Positions 34,763 to 44,330 are shown, counted from the stretch's first letter. The stretch: DNA of 64,000 bases from Peteryoungia aggregata LMG 23059 (GCF_030814435.1 NZ_JAUSUW010000001.1:577440-641439), one strand, 5' to 3'. Numbers and translations: made by a program. Notes: generated from the sequence alone by a model not told the origin.

Positions 34763-35622
34763 ATCCTCCTCAGGCGAATGGTGATTTCACTGCTGATTGA
34801 TTCCCCGGCTGCCAGCCGCTTCAACCCTGCATAGCCCGGCATGTGATGGGCGTTCGGCAGGTGGGACATCGGTTCGAAGCAGAAGAAGTCGGTGCGATCG
34901 ACCGGCATGTAGAGCATGTAGATATCATGGATCGACCCGGCGTCGATGTCGGCAGCGAGCCTGAGTTCCGGCCATTCTATGGAGGCCTGTCCGTCCCAGC
35001 CGGCAAAGGCATTGTTGACAAAGCGATCCGGCAACAATGCGGGTTCGGCAAAATCGAGTTCTCTTGACAGAGGCCCGCTCTCGCCCGGCAAGTGCCCTGC
35101 GCGTTCGCTCCACGCGGTCCGTGCCAGCGCGGTGAGGCGCGTCTGCGCCGTCCGGGCGAAGAAGGGATGTTGCCCAAGCCCGTAGAGCAGCGGCCTTTCG
35201 CCTTCATGGCGCACGGATAGCTTGAGGCTGAGAGCGTTTTCGGCAAGCGAGATGGTTTGCCATGCCTGATAAACATATGGGGAAAGCGGACCGGGCCGAT
35301 GCCTGAGCGACAGCGTCACCGATGCGTGATCGGCCTTGTCGATATCCCATGGCTCAAGCCAGCCGTCGCCATGCAGGTAGAAGGGGTCCGAGCTGTTGGG
35401 CAGGAAACGATAGTCTGTGCCTTCAAGCGCAAAACTGTTGTGCTCTAGCCGGTTGCCGAAGGGCACCAGCGGGAAGCTCGCGAAGCGTCCCTCCGGGCCA
35501 CCGCCGGGGATCAGGAATGCCTCGCCGTCGAACCGGGCTTCAGTCAGGGCAGCACCTTGACTTGTAACCCGTACCTGAAGGGCCCCGTTCGACAGCAGAA
35601 GCGTTTCCCGACCCGCAGTCAC
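34759..35622 (-). CDS. Aldose 1-epimerase (mutarotase) family protein
   Basis: The protein has 287 residues. The GalM-like beta-sandwich is recognised by the early SNGALQVRVTSQGAALTEARFDG segment, NRLEHNSF, the catalytic-type histidine in LYGLGQHPFFAR, and the C-terminal FFCFEPMSHLPNAHH. It interconverts alpha and beta sugar anomers, supplying the right form to the dehydrogenase encoded next. The start overlaps the permease stop by 4 nt and its stop overlaps the SDR start, so the five-gene operon is tightly coupled. Confidence 0.87.
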   Translation of the reverse strand: MTAGRETLLLSNGALQVRVTSQGAALTEARFDGEAFLIPGGGPEGRFASFPLVPFGNRLEHNSFALEGTDYRFLPNSSDPFYLHGDGWLEPWDIDKADHASVTLSLRHRPGPLSPYVYQAWQTISLAENALSLKLSVRHEGERPLLYGLGQHPFFARTAQTRLTALARTAWSERAGHLPGESGPLSRELDFAEPALLPDRFVNNAFAGWDGQASIEWPELRLAADIDAGSIHDIYMLYMPVDRTDFFCFEPMSHLPNAHHMPGYAGLKRLAAGESISSEITIRLRRI

Positions 35623-36569
35623 CGATGCCGTCCGGCAGCCGAGGAGCGCAGATTGTCGAGCAGGACGGCGATCAACAGGATCAGGCCGCGCACGACATAT
35701 TGGTAGAAAGCCTGGATGTTGAGAAGGTTCATGACATTTTCGGCAATGCCCATGATCATCACGCCGACGATCACACCACTCATGGTCGCCCGGCCACCCG
35801 CCAGCGACACCCCACCGAGAACGCAGGCCGAGATAACCGAGAGTTCAAGGCCGGTTGCGGCATTCGGCTGGCCCGACGTGATGCGCGAGGCAAGCAGGAT
35901 GCCGGCGATGGCGCAGACCAGCCCCTGCAGGGCAAAGATCCAGATGCGCATGTTGACGACATTGACGCCGGCCAGCCGCGAGGCTTCGGGATTGCCGCCA
36001 ATGGCGAGTGTATTCTTGCCGAAGACCGTGCGGTTGAGCACGAAGCCGAAGACGATGAAGAGAGCGGCCATGACCCAGATAGGGGTCGGGATCCCGAGGA
36101 AACGCGACAGCGCCAGCTGGTAGAAATCCGGATTGTTGATGCCGACGGCGCGTCCATCCGACACGATCAGCGCGAAACCGCGCACGATCTGCATGGTCGC
36201 AAGCGTGGTGATGAGCGCGTTGATGTGGAAGCGGGCGATGACGACGCCATTGATCAGACCGACAAAGGCGCCGCTGGCGAGGGCCGCGATCAGGCCGAGC
36301 GTGATCGAGCCGGTCGCATTGGAGGCCATGACCGCGATCATGCCGGAAAAGGCAACGATGGAGCCCACCGAGAGGTCGAAATCGCGGGAGGCAAGGCAGA
36401 ACATCATGGTGCAGGCGACGATGCCGATGGTGACGACCGATTGCAGCAGGCCAAGCATGTTGCGCTCGGTCATGAAGTTGGGAACGGTCAGCGCCACGAT
36501 GGCAAAGGCGACCACGAAGATCACCACCAGGCCCTGATCGCCGAGAAGAAGTTTCTTAAGAGACGGCAT
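35619..36569 (-). CDS. araH: Sugar ABC transporter permease, AraH/RbsC type
   Basis: The protein has 316 residues from the ATG at 36567-36569 (AGGA 9 nt upstream); the ORF extends further without a site. It has 8-10 membrane helices, with the ribose/arabinose permease pattern SVGSIVAFSGMIAVMAS, GLINGVVI, GNPEASRLAGVNV and CVLGGVSLAGGRATMSGVI. It forms the membrane channel with the ATPase at 36587-38095 and the AraF-like protein. The symbol rests on the AraF similarity of the partner binding protein. Confidence 0.88.
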   Translation of the reverse strand: MPSLKKLLLGDQGLVVIFVVAFAIVALTVPNFMTERNMLGLLQSVVTIGIVACTMMFCLASRDFDLSVGSIVAFSGMIAVMASNATGSITLGLIAALASGAFVGLINGVVIARFHINALITTLATMQIVRGFALIVSDGRAVGINNPDFYQLALSRFLGIPTPIWVMAALFIVFGFVLNRTVFGKNTLAIGGNPEASRLAGVNVVNMRIWIFALQGLVCAIAGILLASRITSGQPNAATGLELSVISACVLGGVSLAGGRATMSGVIVGVMIMGIAENVMNLLNIQAFYQYVVRGLILLIAVLLDNLRSSAAGRHR

Positions 36570-36586
36570 GGATGTCGGTCCTGAAT

Positions 36587-38095
36587 CTAGAGTGTGGCGG
36601 CGGCTGCGGTGCGATCTGGCAGGGCGGCGGTGAGGATCAGGCGTTCGTGGAAATCCGGACGTGGGACGTCGGCTGCCACATGCCCCTGGCACATCACCAT
36701 GATCCGGTCGGATATGCCCATGACTTCAGGCAACTCGCTGGAGATGACGATGATCGCCATGCCCTCGGCTGCCAGGCCATAAAGAATTTCGTAGATTTCC
36801 GCCTTGGCGCCAATGTCGATGCCGCGTGTCGGCTCGTCGATAACGAGAACCTTGACGCCCTGCTCGGACAGCCAGCGTCCGAGAATGACCTTCTGCTGGT
36901 TGCCGCCGGAGAGGTTGATAATGTCCTGGAGGCGCGATGGCGTGCGAACTCTGAGCCTTGCGATGAAATCATCGGCGACCGAGGCTTCCTTCTTGGGGCT
37001 CAGGATGCCGAAGGGTGAGAAGTGCCGGCGCGAGGAGATCGTGATGTTTTCTTCGATCGACCGCCCCTGAACGATGCCATCATGCTTGCGATCTTCCGGG
37101 CAAAGCACGATGCCGGCCCGGATCGATGCGCCGGGGCTGTTGGCCGTGACGGTGACGCCATCAACCACGACCCTGCCGCCTTCACGCCTGTCCGCGCCAA
37201 ACAGCAGCCGCGCCATTTCGCTGCGCCCGGCGCCGATCAGGCCGAAGAAGCCGAGGATCTCGCCCTGGCGCACGGAAAAGCTGATCGGCTGGCGCAGATT
37301 GGGGCCGCTCAGATCAGAGACCTCCAGGCGCACGGGTCCGAATTCACGCGGTCGCCAGCCCCAGATATTGCTGATCTCGCGACCAACCATTTCGGCGATG
37401 ATCTGATCCCGGTTCGTCTCTGCGATGTCTGGATGATGGGCGGCAAGCTTGCCGTCGCGCAACACGGTCAAGCTGTCGCAGAGCCTGAATATCTCATCGA
37501 GGCGGTGCGACACATAAAGAATGACCGTGCCCTTGGCCTTCAGTTTTTCGATAAGGGCAAACAGCACCTCGCTTTCACGCGAGGACAATGACGAGGTTGG
37601 CTCGTCGAGCGCGATGACACGCGCATCGAGGATGACAGCCTTGGCGATCTCGACCATCTGGCGCTCGCCGATCGACAGGGAGGACACCTTGGCATCCGGA
37701 TCAATATCAATGCCGATATCGCGCAGCTTGAGAGCCACGCTATCGCTGAGGCTGCGTCGGTTGATGACGCCGGCGGATGACGGGAAGCGGCCGAGCCAGA
37801 GGTTTTCGGCAACCGTCAGTTCTGGGACGAGCTGCAGTTCCTGGTGGATGACGATGACGCCCGAGGCGAAGGCATCGCGCACCGATTTATAGGTCTGCGT
37901 CACGCCATCGATGGAAATGGTGCCGGTATCGGCAGATTGGTCGCCGGACAGAAGGCGGATCAGGGTCGACTTGCCCGCGCCGTTTTCGCCCATCAGGCCA
38001 TGAACGGCGCCTTTTTCGACCGAGAAGGACACGTTCGACAGGGCCTGGACGCCGGGATAGCCCTTGCTGATGTCTTTGAATTCGAGAAAGGCCAT
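36587..38095 (-). CDS. araG: Sugar ABC transporter ATP-binding protein, AraG/RbsA type
   Basis: The protein has 502 residues from the ATG at 38093-38095 with GGAG 6 nt upstream. It has two fused ATPase modules as in RbsA/AraG. The first has Walker A GENGAGKST and signature SIGERQMVEIAKA. The second has the degenerate Walker A GLIGAGRSE and signature LSGGNQQKVILGRW, with Walker B VLVIDEPTRGID. It powers uptake of the sugar bound by the AraF-like protein. A hairpin at 38113-38140 separates it from that gene. Confidence 0.92.
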   Translation of the reverse strand: MAFLEFKDISKGYPGVQALSNVSFSVEKGAVHGLMGENGAGKSTLIRLLSGDQSADTGTISIDGVTQTYKSVRDAFASGVIVIHQELQLVPELTVAENLWLGRFPSSAGVINRRSLSDSVALKLRDIGIDIDPDAKVSSLSIGERQMVEIAKAVILDARVIALDEPTSSLSSRESEVLFALIEKLKAKGTVILYVSHRLDEIFRLCDSLTVLRDGKLAAHHPDIAETNRDQIIAEMVGREISNIWGWRPREFGPVRLEVSDLSGPNLRQPISFSVRQGEILGFFGLIGAGRSEMARLLFGADRREGGRVVVDGVTVTANSPGASIRAGIVLCPEDRKHDGIVQGRSIEENITISSRRHFSPFGILSPKKEASVADDFIARLRVRTPSRLQDIINLSGGNQQKVILGRWLSEQGVKVLVIDEPTRGIDIGAKAEIYEILYGLAAEGMAIIVISSELPEVMGISDRIMVMCQGHVAADVPRPDFHERLILTAALPDRTAAAATL

Positions 38096-38112
38096 GAAAG
38101 CTCCGCAGAGTG

Positions 38113-38140
38113 GCCCGGCGCCGGTTGATCGCCGCCGGGC
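38113..38140. repeat. Perfect 8-bp inverted repeat between araF and araG
   Basis: GCCCGGCG (38113-38120) pairs with CGCCGGGC (38133-38140) across a 12-nt loop, just after the araF stop on the minus strand. It probably protects the upstream message or limits read-through, giving more binding protein than transporter. Confidence 0.55.
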
Positions 38141-38159
38141 AGATGTTGCGAAAGGCAGA

Positions 38160-39143
38160 TTACTCGATCCCGAGATCCTTGCGCACAGCTTCATAGTCGC
38201 TGCGCATGGCGAGCGCGCCGGCGGTCAGCGTCAGCTTTTCCGGTTCCTTGCCATTGGCAACCCACTCATACATGTTCATCGCGGTCTCATAGCCGTGGCG
38301 CTTCGGCGAGATGATCACGGTGCCGAAGAACCCGGTCGGTGTGGGCTTCTTGAACTCGTTGATCGCCGATTCCGCGCCGCCGATGCCAACGCCGATGACG
38401 TTATCGGCGGAGATGCCGACCGATTCCGTTGCCCTGACAGCGCCGAGAACGGCTTCGTCATTGAGGCCGAAGGCGATCCAGTGCTTCACGTCGGCATGCT
38501 TGTTGAGCACGGTGGTGGCCGCATTCAGGGCAGCTTCCGTGTCGGTCTTGGCCTGCGGCGCATCATAGATGTTTTCTGCCGGGAAGCCGGCAGCCTTGAG
38601 CGCAGCAATCGCGCCTTCAACGCGGTCGACGGCGGTCGGCAACTGGTCATAGGAGACGCGGATCGCGCCGACGTCCTTCATGTCCCAGCCGCGCTTCTTG
38701 ATTTCGTCGGCCAGCGCCTGGCCAACGGTCTCGCCGATCTTGGTTGCCGAAATGCCCATATGCACGACATCTTCGAGCGCATTGCCGTCGGCGCCGACGA
38801 GACGATCGTCGACGGTCATCAGTTTCAAGTCATTGGCTGCTGCCTTCGCGACGATGCCCGGGCCAAGCTTGACATCCGGTGTGCAGACGATGAAGCCCTG
38901 CGCGCCCTGGGCGGCAAGGTTGTCGATCGCCGACATGAGCTTTTCACCGTCCTCGGCGCCAATCTTGACGAGGGTAAAGCCCTTTTCGGCGGCGGCCTGG
39001 TCCGCGAATTTCCATTCGTCCTGGAACCAGGGCTCTTCAGGCTGCTTGACGATGAAGCCGATCTTGATGTCGGCGGCATAGGTTGTGCCGGCCGCCGCAA
39101 ACGCGACGACGCCAGCCAGAATGGCGGCTTTCCATGAACGCAT
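38160..39143 (-). CDS. araF: Periplasmic sugar-binding protein, AraF-like
   Basis: The protein has 327 residues counted from the ATG seven codons into the ORF (MRSWKAA), with a signal peptide ending TTYAAD. The mature start DIKIGFIVKQPEEPWFQDEWKFAD and the later DGEKLMSAIDNLAAQGA, FIVCTPD, ATKIGE and GYETAMNMYEWVANG segments match E. coli L-arabinose-binding protein closely by eye. AraF-type proteins bind L-arabinose, D-galactose and D-fucose. With galactonate dehydratase nearby, galactose or arabinose is the expected cargo. Confidence 0.9.
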   Translation of the reverse strand: MRSWKAAILAGVVAFAAAGTTYAADIKIGFIVKQPEEPWFQDEWKFADQAAAEKGFTLVKIGAEDGEKLMSAIDNLAAQGAQGFIVCTPDVKLGPGIVAKAAANDLKLMTVDDRLVGADGNALEDVVHMGISATKIGETVGQALADEIKKRGWDMKDVGAIRVSYDQLPTAVDRVEGAIAALKAAGFPAENIYDAPQAKTDTEAALNAATTVLNKHADVKHWIAFGLNDEAVLGAVRATESVGISADNVIGVGIGGAESAINEFKKPTPTGFFGTVIISPKRHGYETAMNMYEWVANGKEPEKLTLTAGALAMRSDYEAVRKDLGIE

Positions 39144-39208
39144 GTGATCTCTCCCATATCCCAAAAATTGAGCAACTGCCCTCCGACAGTGCCCAAGAAT
39201 TAGGTTAA

Positions 39209-39243
39209 ATCATCGTACCAGTCAATTGCCTTGGTATGATGAT
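39209..39243. promoter_or_regulatory. Strong dyad in the araF/GntR divergent promoter
   Basis: ATCATCGTACCA (39209-39220) and TGGTATGATGAT (39232-39243) are reverse complements at 11 of 12 positions, with an 11-nt spacer containing CAATTG. The dyad sits midway between the divergent araF and GntR genes. It is the best candidate operator of the GntR regulator, which would control both the transporter operon and its own operon with galactonate dehydratase. Confidence 0.6.
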
Positions 39244-39344
39244 TGAGATAAAGATTGCGAATTGCCGGCTTGGCAAGCGGGTGCGATATCGTAAGCCCCT
39301 GCAAATTCGGATAGACGATGGGTTTGAGACGGCAGAGGGAGGCG

Positions 39345-40109
39345 ATGGTGGCAAGCGTGGAGCAGCACAGCGAAGGGCAGGGACCGGTCACGGTTCGCCG
39401 ACCGCGTGTCCGCCGCAGCATTACGGCGGCGATTGCGCAGGACATCTGCGCCGATCGGTATCCACCGGGGTCGCAGCTGCCGCGGGAAAACGATCTCTGC
39501 GAGATCTACGGCGTCAGCCGCACCGTCATCCGCGAATCGCTGAAAATCCTCGAATCCAAGGGCCTGCTGCATGGCAAGCCACGGGTCGGCACGGTCGTCT
39601 GTGACAAGGATGACTGGAATATCCTCGATGCTGACGTGCTCGAATGGATCGGCCCCTATATCAAGGATTTCGACCTGCTCGGCTGCATCCTCGAAGCCAG
39701 ACGGACGATCGAGCCCGTCGCCGCCGAACTGGCGGCAAGCCGGGCGACAACGCAGCAGATTGCCGATCTGGAAAGCGCCTGGCGCCAGATGCGCGATTCG
39801 AGCGATGACCCGGAACGCTTCACCGAGGCCGATGTGCAGTTTCACGCCGTGTTGCTGCTTGCCAGCCACAACCAGGTGTTCCGGCGGCTGTCGAGCGCCA
39901 TCCATGCCGCCCTTCGCTACGCCTTGCATGCCTCGAACGTCGCGGTTGAAAGCCGTGAAGACGCGGTGGTGATCCATGGCGAACTGGTCGAAGCCTTGCG
40001 GATGCGTGACGGCGAAAAGGCAAGGCATGCGTCCAACCGGATGCTTGATCTGGCCGTGCATGATCTGGCCGCCGCTGAACGGGTGATCGGCCGCAACAAC
40101 AGCAGATAA
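39345..40109 (+). CDS. GntR family regulator, FadR subfamily
   Basis: The protein has 254 residues from the ATG at 39345, which follows GAGGGAGG; an ATG 27 nt earlier lacks a site. The winged helix (ITAAIAQDICADRYPPGSQLPRENDLCEIYGVSRTVIRESLKILESKGLL) is followed by an FCD effector domain with the metal/ligand pattern DVQFHAVLLLASHN and later HGELVEAL and HASNRMLDL. FCD regulators of this group sense sugar acids such as galactonate. It lies 39 nt before the galactonate dehydratase gene. Confidence 0.9.
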   Translation: MVASVEQHSEGQGPVTVRRPRVRRSITAAIAQDICADRYPPGSQLPRENDLCEIYGVSRTVIRESLKILESKGLLHGKPRVGTVVCDKDDWNILDADVLEWIGPYIKDFDLLGCILEARRTIEPVAAELAASRATTQQIADLESAWRQMRDSSDDPERFTEADVQFHAVLLLASHNQVFRRLSSAIHAALRYALHASNVAVESREDAVVIHGELVEALRMRDGEKARHASNRMLDLAVHDLAAAERVIGRNNSR

Positions 40110-40148
40110 GCGGGCTGAACGCCTGCGACAGCAGAGAAGAAGACGCGC

Positions 40149-41297
40149 ATGAAAATCACCAAGCTCACGACCTACATCGTCCCGCCGCGCTGGATGTTCC
40201 TCAAGATCGAAACCGACGAGGGCATCGTCGGCTGGGGTGAGCCGGTTGTTGAAGGCCGCGCATTGACGGTCGAGGCGGCCGTGCATGAGCTTTCGGACTA
40301 TCTGATCGGCAAGGATCCGATGATGATCGAGGATCACTGGCAGGTCATGTACCGCGCCGGTTTCTATCGCGGCGGTGCCATCCACATGAGCGCTATCGCC
40401 GGCATCGACCAGGCGCTCTGGGACATCAAGGGCAAGGCTCTCGGCCAACCCATCCACGCGCTGCTCGGTGGTCAGGTGCGTGACCGGATCAAGGTCTATT
40501 CCTGGATCGGCGGCGATCGTCCCTCGGACGTAGCCAACAATGCCCGCGATGTCGTTGCCCGTGGTTTCAAGGCCATCAAGCTGAATGGCTGCGAGGAAAT
40601 GCAGATCGTCGATACCTGGGAGAAGGTCGAGAAGGCCGTGGAGACGATCGCCATCATCCGTGAAGCGGTCGGTCCCCATGTCGGGATCGGCGTCGATTTC
40701 CATGGCCGCGTCCATCGTCCCATGGCCAAGGTGCTCGCCAAGGAACTGCAGCCCTACAACCTCCTGTTCATCGAGGAGCCGGTGCTGTCGGAAAACCGCG
40801 AAGCCCTGCGCGAGATAGCCAATCACTGCTCGACCCCGATCGCGCTCGGTGAGCGGCTCTACTCGCGCTGGGACTTCAAGTCGGTTCTGTCTGACGGTTT
40901 CGTCGATATCCTGCAGCCAGACCTCTCCCATGCCGGCGGCATCACCGAGTGCCGCAAGATCGCAACCATGGCGGAGGCCTATGATGTGGCCCTTGCACCG
41001 CATTGCCCGCTCGGCCCGATCGCGCTCGCCGCCTGCCTGCAGGTCGATGCCGTCAGCCACAATGCCTTCATTCAGGAACAGAGCCTCGGCATTCACTACA
41101 ATACCGGCAACGACATTCTGGATTACATCTCCAACAAGGAGGTGTTCCACTATGCCGATGGTTTCGTCAGCATTCCGCAGGGCCCGGGCCTCGGCGTCGA
41201 GGTTGACGAGCAATATGTGATCGAGCGAGCCAAGGAAGGCCATCGCTGGCGCAATCCCGTCTGGCGCCATGAGGATGGCAGTGTCGCAGAATGGTGA
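40149..41297 (+). CDS. dgoD: D-galactonate dehydratase
   Basis: The protein has 382 residues, the same length as E. coli DgoD. It is an enolase-superfamily enzyme with the family opening [25 protein letters not shown], the acid/base residues in KLNGCEEMQ, the metal ligands D (GVDFHGR), E (FIEEPV) and E (ALGERLY), and the catalytic [11 protein letters not shown]. It removes water from D-galactonate to give 2-dehydro-3-deoxy-galactonate. No kinase or aldolase for the next steps lies in the window. A 9-bp hairpin overlaps the stop codon. Confidence 0.93.
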   Translation: MKITKLTTYIVPPRWMFLKIETDEGIVGWGEPVVEGRALTVEAAVHELSDYLIGKDPMMIEDHWQVMYRAGFYRGGAIHMSAIAGIDQALWDIKGKALGQPIHALLGGQVRDRIKVYSWIGGDRPSDVANNARDVVARGFKAIKLNGCEEMQIVDTWEKVEKAVETIAIIREAVGPHVGIGVDFHGRVHRPMAKVLAKELQPYNLLFIEEPVLSENREALREIANHCSTPIALGERLYSRWDFKSVLSDGFVDILQPDLSHAGGITECRKIATMAEAYDVALAPHCPLGPIALAACLQVDAVSHNAFIQEQSLGIHYNTGNDILDYISNKEVFHYADGFVSIPQGPGLGVEVDEQYVIERAKEGHRWRNPVWRHEDGSVAEW

Positions 41298-41319
41298 GCC
41301 GCAAGTGGACCGGCTCACC
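41293..41319 (+). terminator. Hairpin at the end of the galactonate dehydratase gene
   Basis: GGTGAGCCG (41293-41301) pairs exactly with CGGCTCACC (41311-41319) around a 9-nt loop and includes the stop codon. A second short dyad AAGGC/GCCTT follows at 41321-41341 with an A-rich loop. No clear T-run follows on the plus strand. It most likely terminates or protects the dgoD message. Confidence 0.5.
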
Positions 41320-41504
41320 TAAGGCCATATAAAAATGCCTTGTGCCCCACTGGAACTCAGATCGCAAAGCCGCCCCGTGTTGAAGCGCATCGATTGAGTC
41401 CCCTTGCATCGTCTGTGGAAAGGACGAGAGGACAGCCTGAACAGGCGACCGCTTTGTCTCGTTCGCGAGGTCATCAGCGGCCCGGGCCCTACAGTCGAAA
41501 AGCC

Positions 41505-42692
41505 TTATTCCATATGGCTCGCGACCTTGAACTTCCGCTTTGCGAGCTCCGCAAAGTAGGGCGATACCTCGAAATATTCCTCCGGCGCCCAGACACCCGG
41601 CTTCATGGTGCCGGCCAGCATCAACTGTGCGGCAATCGAACCGTTCATCGATGTGCAGGCATCGACATAAGGGGCATAGATCGGATCCGGCTCGACGATG
41701 ACTTCGACCCGCACTGTTGTTGGCTTGCCGTTCTTTCGTCCCTTGCCGATGGCGAAGTGAATCTCGTGGCTGTCCTGTTCAGGGATCCGGTCACGATTGC
41801 GCTCGATGTTGCGATTGATGACCTTTTGCAGCACGTCCAGTGGAGTGATCTCGACATTGTTGATGACAACAGGCTCGGCAAAATCCCCGAAGCCGGCCTT
41901 GACCAGACCGACCCAGGCCTCATGCTCGCGATGCGGCAGATGCAGCTTCCACGAAAACTCCTTGATGCCCTTCTCCCGGATCCCGTCAGCCAACGGCACC
42001 GTCAGCTGTTCGGAATGCGGAGAATGCATGAATTCACACGATCCCCAGGGCTCCGGGAGTTCGAGAACCTCCCGCCCGCTCATCGGGGCACAGGTCACAT
42101 GCTCCCCTCCATAGAACTGCGTGCTTTCCTGCGCATATTCCGCCAGCACGGTCGAGATGCTGTAGGGGGGCACGAGAACCGGATTTTCCTCGCCGACGAA
42201 TTCGGCGGCCCAATAGAGCTTGATGGAATCGATCTCATCGAGCTGGTCGGCCACTGCGCGGCAAATCACATTCGACATGCCAGGATCCGCTCCACAACCG
42301 ATCACGGCAGTGACACCGGCAGCCTTGAACCGGTCGTGCTCGGCCAGCTGCTTGACAGTGAAGGTCCCGAGCCCACCCAGATCGACATAATGCACCTTTG
42401 CCGTCAGGACAGCCTCGAAGATGGCCATCTGGAAGCCGAGAAGGGTCGGTACGCAGTTGATGCACAGATCGGATCCGGCAATCGCTGCAGACAGGATCGC
42501 GCCATCGGCAACATCAAGATCGACAAGCTCAATGCGAGGGTCGGAGAGCTCCGCCTGCAGAGCTTCCATGCGTGGGCGCGCCGCATCACACAGACGGATG
42601 GTCGTGATGTCGATGATGCATCGGTCGGAAAGCAGATCGCGGATGATGCCCGCGCCCATCAGGCCGGCGCCTCCAAGGATGGTGATGATCAT
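41505..42692 (-). CDS. Saccharopine dehydrogenase-like oxidoreductase
   Basis: The protein has 395 residues. The N-terminal Rossmann domain (ITILGGAGLMGAGIIRDLL) and the motifs DLGGLG, GCGADPGMSNV and WAAEFVG place it in the saccharopine / carboxynorspermidine dehydrogenase superfamily. Members reduce or oxidise the imine link between an amino acid and an aldehyde or amine. In this amine-rich region it may process a carboxylated polyamine or an opine-like conjugate (inference). It begins 51 nt after the aldehyde dehydrogenase gene, same strand. Confidence 0.8.
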   Translation of the reverse strand: MIITILGGAGLMGAGIIRDLLSDRCIIDITTIRLCDAARPRMEALQAELSDPRIELVDLDVADGAILSAAIAGSDLCINCVPTLLGFQMAIFEAVLTAKVHYVDLGGLGTFTVKQLAEHDRFKAAGVTAVIGCGADPGMSNVICRAVADQLDEIDSIKLYWAAEFVGEENPVLVPPYSISTVLAEYAQESTQFYGGEHVTCAPMSGREVLELPEPWGSCEFMHSPHSEQLTVPLADGIREKGIKEFSWKLHLPHREHEAWVGLVKAGFGDFAEPVVINNVEITPLDVLQKVINRNIERNRDRIPEQDSHEIHFAIGKGRKNGKPTTVRVEVIVEPDPIYAPYVDACTSMNGSIAAQLMLAGTMKPGVWAPEEYFEVSPYFAELAKRKFKVASHME

Positions 42693-42742
42693 GTATTCTT
42701 GTCCCTGTTGTCATCTCATATGCGCCGGCCCGGCCGGCTAAC

Positions 42743-44254
42743 TCAGACGTGCTTGCGGCCACCTGTTTCGTAGAACCAGTCATCCGGATAGGGATACCAC
42801 CAGTCCTGCCGCACCGGCTTGTGGTCGATGATAACCATCTTGGAGCGGCGGAAGGTGTCGAGGCCGAGGCGCGAGAGTTCGCGGCCGATGCCCGATGATT
42901 TCCAGCCGCCGAAGGGTAGCGCGTCATTGTCGATCAGGGGATTGTTGACCCAGACCATGCCGGCCTCCAGTCGCTCGGCAGCGTCCATGGCCTCCTCCAG
43001 CGAGGTGGTGAAGACCGAGGCGCCGAGGCCGAATTCGCTGTCATTCGCCTTGTCGATGGCCTCGTTGAAATCGGCAACGCGCATCACGGCGGCGACAGGG
43101 CCGAAACATTCCTCATGCATGATCGCCATATCGGCGGTGCAGCCGGTGAGGATGGTCGGCTCATAGAACCAGCCGACCGGTTCCGACGGCGGGATGCGCC
43201 CGCCGGTTTCGACCTTTGCGCCCTTTGACACGGCATCCTCCACCAGCCTGATCACCTTGGCACGGGCGGCTTCCGAGACGAGCGGGCCGATTTCCGCGCA
43301 GCTCAGCCCATGACCGATGCGCAGGCGTCTGGTTTCCGCCACGAATTTTGCGATGAAGTCATCAAACACGGCATCGACCACGAAGAAGCGCTCGGCCGAG
43401 GTGCAGACCTGACCGGACATGTGGAAGGCGGCTGTGACGGCGCCGGCTGCGGCAATCTCCAGCGGCGCATGGGCGGTGATGATCATCGGATCGGAGCCGC
43501 CCGCCTCGATGACGGCAGGCTTCATCTGCCCGGCGGCGGCCATGGCGACCGCCCTGCCCGCAGCAACCGAGCCGGTAAAGGCCACCGCATGGGTCTTCGG
43601 CGAGGCGATCAGTGCCTGGGCGAGCGCAGCCCCACCCGGCAGGCAGGCAATCAGTCCATCCGGCAGATCGGCAAAGACCTGCATGAATTCCAGCGTCGAG
43701 AGCGTGGTGGCCGGCGCCGGTTTGATGATGCAGCCATTACCCGAGGCGAGCGACGCCGCCACCGTCCAGCACATCAGAAGGATCGGGAAATTGAAGGGCA
43801 TGATGTGCACGGACAAACCGAGCGGTTCGTAGCGGGCAAATTGGAAGGACCCGGCCTGCGTCGTGCCGGCCACCTTGCCGGCCTCGTCGCGGGCCATTTC
43901 GGCGAAATAGCGGAAGGCACCGGCGCAATTGGCGACTTCGCCGATCGCTTCCGGATAGGGCTTGCCCATTTCGCGCGACATGATCTCGGCGCAGCGGCGC
44001 ATGTCGGTCGCCTCGATGCGGTTGGCGATCTTATGCAGGATAGTGGCCCGCGTCTTGGCATCGAGTGCCTTCCACTTGCGCTGTGCAGCGGTTGCGGCGT
44101 CCAGCGTTGCGGACAGCTCGTCCCCGGTCACTTCGGTAATCACGCCGACCGTTTCGAGACGGGCCGGATCGATGACCTCAAGGACAGGCCCCAGACTTTG
44201 CCGGTAACCACCGGATGAATAGTATTGGGGCTTGGAAAGGTCGAAACTGCTCAT
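42743..44254 (-). CDS. NAD(P)-dependent aldehyde dehydrogenase (semialdehyde type)
   Basis: The protein has 503 residues. The ALDH fold has the catalytic Glu in EAGGSDPMII and the catalytic Cys in HMSGQVCTSAER. The cofactor site has PFNFPILLMCW and FTGSVAAGRAV. The C-terminus PLIDNDALPFGGWKSSGIGRELS is typical of succinate-semialdehyde-type enzymes. It should oxidise the aldehyde produced from the imported amine. It is downstream of two cupin genes and upstream of the saccharopine-dehydrogenase-like gene. Confidence 0.92.
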   Translation of the reverse strand: MSSFDLSKPQYYSSGGYRQSLGPVLEVIDPARLETVGVITEVTGDELSATLDAATAAQRKWKALDAKTRATILHKIANRIEATDMRRCAEIMSREMGKPYPEAIGEVANCAGAFRYFAEMARDEAGKVAGTTQAGSFQFARYEPLGLSVHIMPFNFPILLMCWTVAASLASGNGCIIKPAPATTLSTLEFMQVFADLPDGLIACLPGGAALAQALIASPKTHAVAFTGSVAAGRAVAMAAAGQMKPAVIEAGGSDPMIITAHAPLEIAAAGAVTAAFHMSGQVCTSAERFFVVDAVFDDFIAKFVAETRRLRIGHGLSCAEIGPLVSEAARAKVIRLVEDAVSKGAKVETGGRIPPSEPVGWFYEPTILTGCTADMAIMHEECFGPVAAVMRVADFNEAIDKANDSEFGLGASVFTTSLEEAMDAAERLEAGMVWVNNPLIDNDALPFGGWKSSGIGRELSRLGLDTFRRSKMVIIDHKPVRQDWWYPYPDDWFYETGGRKHV

Positions 44255-44330
44255 GGCGTCCTGCCTGCATGGTAAATTCGAGAATGGGACGGCGCGCCCG
44301 GCACGGGGTTTGGTCCGGGCGCAGCTTCGG

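Noticed and set aside
41340..42773. Plus-strand frame of 477 codons antisense to the saccharopine-dehydrogenase-like gene
   Set aside because: It is a shadow frame rich in Arg/His/Asp without recognisable features, and the opposite strand encodes a clear Rossmann enzyme.
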